Source: Planctomycetaceae bacterium (GTDB taxonomy: Bacteria; Planctomycetota; Planctomycetia; Planctomycetales; Planctomycetaceae). From it: DNA of 64,000 nt. This document shows positions 63,801 through 64,000 of this stretch, piece after piece. The stretch lies in NCBI GenBank assembly GCA_018699955.1, contig JABISG010000054.1, forward strand, positions 1 through 64,000, written 5' to 3'. The notes under the pieces were generated by a model that saw nothing but the letters and a program-made list of their open reading frames with translations, was not told where the DNA came from and ran no database searches. Position 1 is the first letter of the stretch, and each line of letters starts with the position of its first letter. The position numbers and the translations under genes are program-made.

Positions 63801-64000
63801 GTGTCGAGATTAGTGAGGCCGGCGACATTTTCGATTCCGGTATCGGTCACCTGCGGACAGACGACGGCCAGGTAGTCGATCTTCGGGAAACTCTGGAGAT
63901 GCTTCAAAGTCTCGTCGGTGACCGATGGTTTGCTGAACCGAATCAGTCGCACCGTGTCGTCTTTGTTGAATTGAACATTCGTCGCGCGCCCGCGGAGCTT
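60857..64000 (-). CDS. LRR-DUF1549-DUF1553 protein with CxxCH motifs (5' end cut by window)
   Basis: The frame is open to the right edge, so the start is outside the window. The visible part is 1,047 residues. It begins with about 10 leucine-rich repeats of 24 residues (consensus ITDAGLxxLxxLxxLxxLxL, to about residue 230 counting from 63952). Next comes CNGRSCHG (about 285-292), a heme- or metal-type CX4CH, a BIG2-like Ig domain (LVFKNEGEEVQLRVVSVWSD), the DUF1549 domain (LRRVSLDLVGTLPTLKE) with CAECHKHPFDQW, and DUF1553 (ANYFNVGIIDPPDDLNLANP, LPAEVAVDAMIQAT). It is probably exported. Partner of the DUF1501 gene that follows. Confidence 0.9.
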   Translation of the reverse strand, partial: KLRGRATNVQFNKDDTVRLIRFSKPSVTDETLKHLQSFPKIDYLAVVCPQVTDTGIENVAGLTNLDTLLLSTTAVTDAGLAALKDLSKLERLYLADTAITDAGLKHLAGLEKLTTLSLERTDITDAGLQQLSGLKNLETLLLDGTNITDDGLAHLAVLGKLRHLYLSNCKIGGPGVSHLKPLEKLESLSLSSNAVGNDAVKVIAAVPSLKHVELYETGFTREGIVKLRGALPKTGVYVSLELAATSKTNTNGGANVGATNATETPPNEGAIQAPIEQRLADAKLVPDLQRHVIPLLGRLGCNGRSCHGSFQGQGEFRLSMFGYDFEMDHKNLLERVDLKQTDESLILSKPTSEDEHGGGVRFSPGSWQQNLLRRWIKGGARSVGEKSAQFMRLDVSPTELVFKNEGEEVQLRVVSVWSDGSREDVTPLARFESKNDAVAKVSPSGLVTSTGQGDAYIITFYDNGIESTQAVLPVSEQVGDKYPAVPTPTPIDKHVVAKLKKLGVTPSALCTDEEFLRRVSLDLVGTLPTLKELREFLAADSPDKRSKKIEELLQRPAYVMWWTTKLCDLTGSNAGYLGGTEMAQPMAAQWRAWIERRVQENVGWDKIVADIILARSRPRDQPYSEFINQQSQFTRRTDGTDFAALDNPMPHFWMKDNIRLPRDKTLAFGYVFMGVRLECAECHKHPFDQWSKNDFAQFTQFFTRVKAGISPEAAARHEQMRNMLGVPVKLDTAALRRQSYLRIAAEGGAIPWKEVYVDPPTGKPQPAKLLGGNEIDLNDFEDPREPVMQWMLTEPNRYFAKSFVNRIWANYFNVGIIDPPDDLNLANPPSNKALLDYLVDEFIARGYDMKWLHRTITNSRTYQLSWRPNETNRGDDRNYSHAILRRLPAEVAVDAMIQATVNDAKLAITHKTTASRKIGQHPKSYQTRSIDFSLLVFGKPLRSTNCDCERQSAPTLLQALYIRNDQEMLERLDRSDGWLTQLKKSKPKPEQVDELIAQAYLRTLSRPPGKTELSDCREHITGSADIIDGLRDLLWALLNTQEFITNH

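Noticed and set aside
63300..64000. Regularly spaced repeats that could suggest a CRISPR array
   Set aside because: They are in-frame leucine-rich repeat codons with a 72-base period and variable sequence, with no exact repeats or spacers.

Overview
The window looks like part of a planctomycete chromosome, probably class Planctomycetia. The evidence is protein families rather than a marker gene: three Tat-type DUF1501 proteins, a leucine-rich-repeat/DUF1549/DUF1553 protein with CxxCH motifs, a PVC-type heme-binding propeller/HEAT/cytochrome c protein, a DUF1559 pseudopilin-like protein, a small Lys-rich CxxCH protein, a DUF3604 protein, DUF3467 proteins and several PQQ-type beta-propeller proteins. 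Genes are loosely packed, often monocistronic, and the gaps carry palindromic repeats. Layout: 54-140 is tRNA-Ser(UGA), followed by an integrase N-terminal fragment and a terminator-bearing stretch. 0.9-4.2 kb holds an exported protein and a metallophosphoesterase-like protein. 4.3-18.6 kb is rich in carbohydrate-type functions: FAD oxidoreductase, two tandem DUF1501 proteins, a divergent pair of a glycosidase-like propeller protein and a DUF4838 protein, and a minus-strand run of DUF3604 protein, ACS-type MFS transporter and HpcH/HpaI aldolase. I infer uptake and breakdown of a uronate-like or sugar-acid substrate. 19-22 kb has an M48 lipoprotein protease, then UDP-glucuronate decarboxylase and RmlA, two nucleotide-sugar genes for surface polysaccharide. 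22-30.6 kb holds a DUF1573 protein, several planctomycete-type exported proteins, a Gfo/Idh/MocA oxidoreductase and the CCA-adding enzyme. 30.8-42 kb holds a Met-rich DUF1559 protein next to a Cys-rich exported protein, an MFS permease, two DUF3467 proteins, the large cytochrome-like protein, the small CxxCH protein with its own good promoter and terminator, an EEP nuclease, a small lipoprotein and a zinc-ribbon protein. 42-53.8 kb is a regulatory and PQQ-propeller block: an FHA-GAF-sigma54 activator followed by a PknB-type kinase that is translationally coupled to apt, three PQQ-type proteins and a GH33 sialidase. 54-55.8 kb is ilvN-ilvC. 55.8-58.2 kb is a patch of small orphan genes separated by long, mutually similar non-coding repeats. 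58.4-64 kb has a nitrilase-family amidohydrolase, a DUF1501 protein and the LRR-DUF1549-DUF1553 protein that runs off the right edge. The least explained parts are the repeat-rich small-gene patch at 55.8-57.6 kb, the tRNA-linked integrase remnant with matching short sequences near 0.2 and 9.2 kb, the families of intergenic palindromes, the Met-rich/Cys-rich gene pair near 31-32.5 kb, and the FHA regulator/kinase pair.
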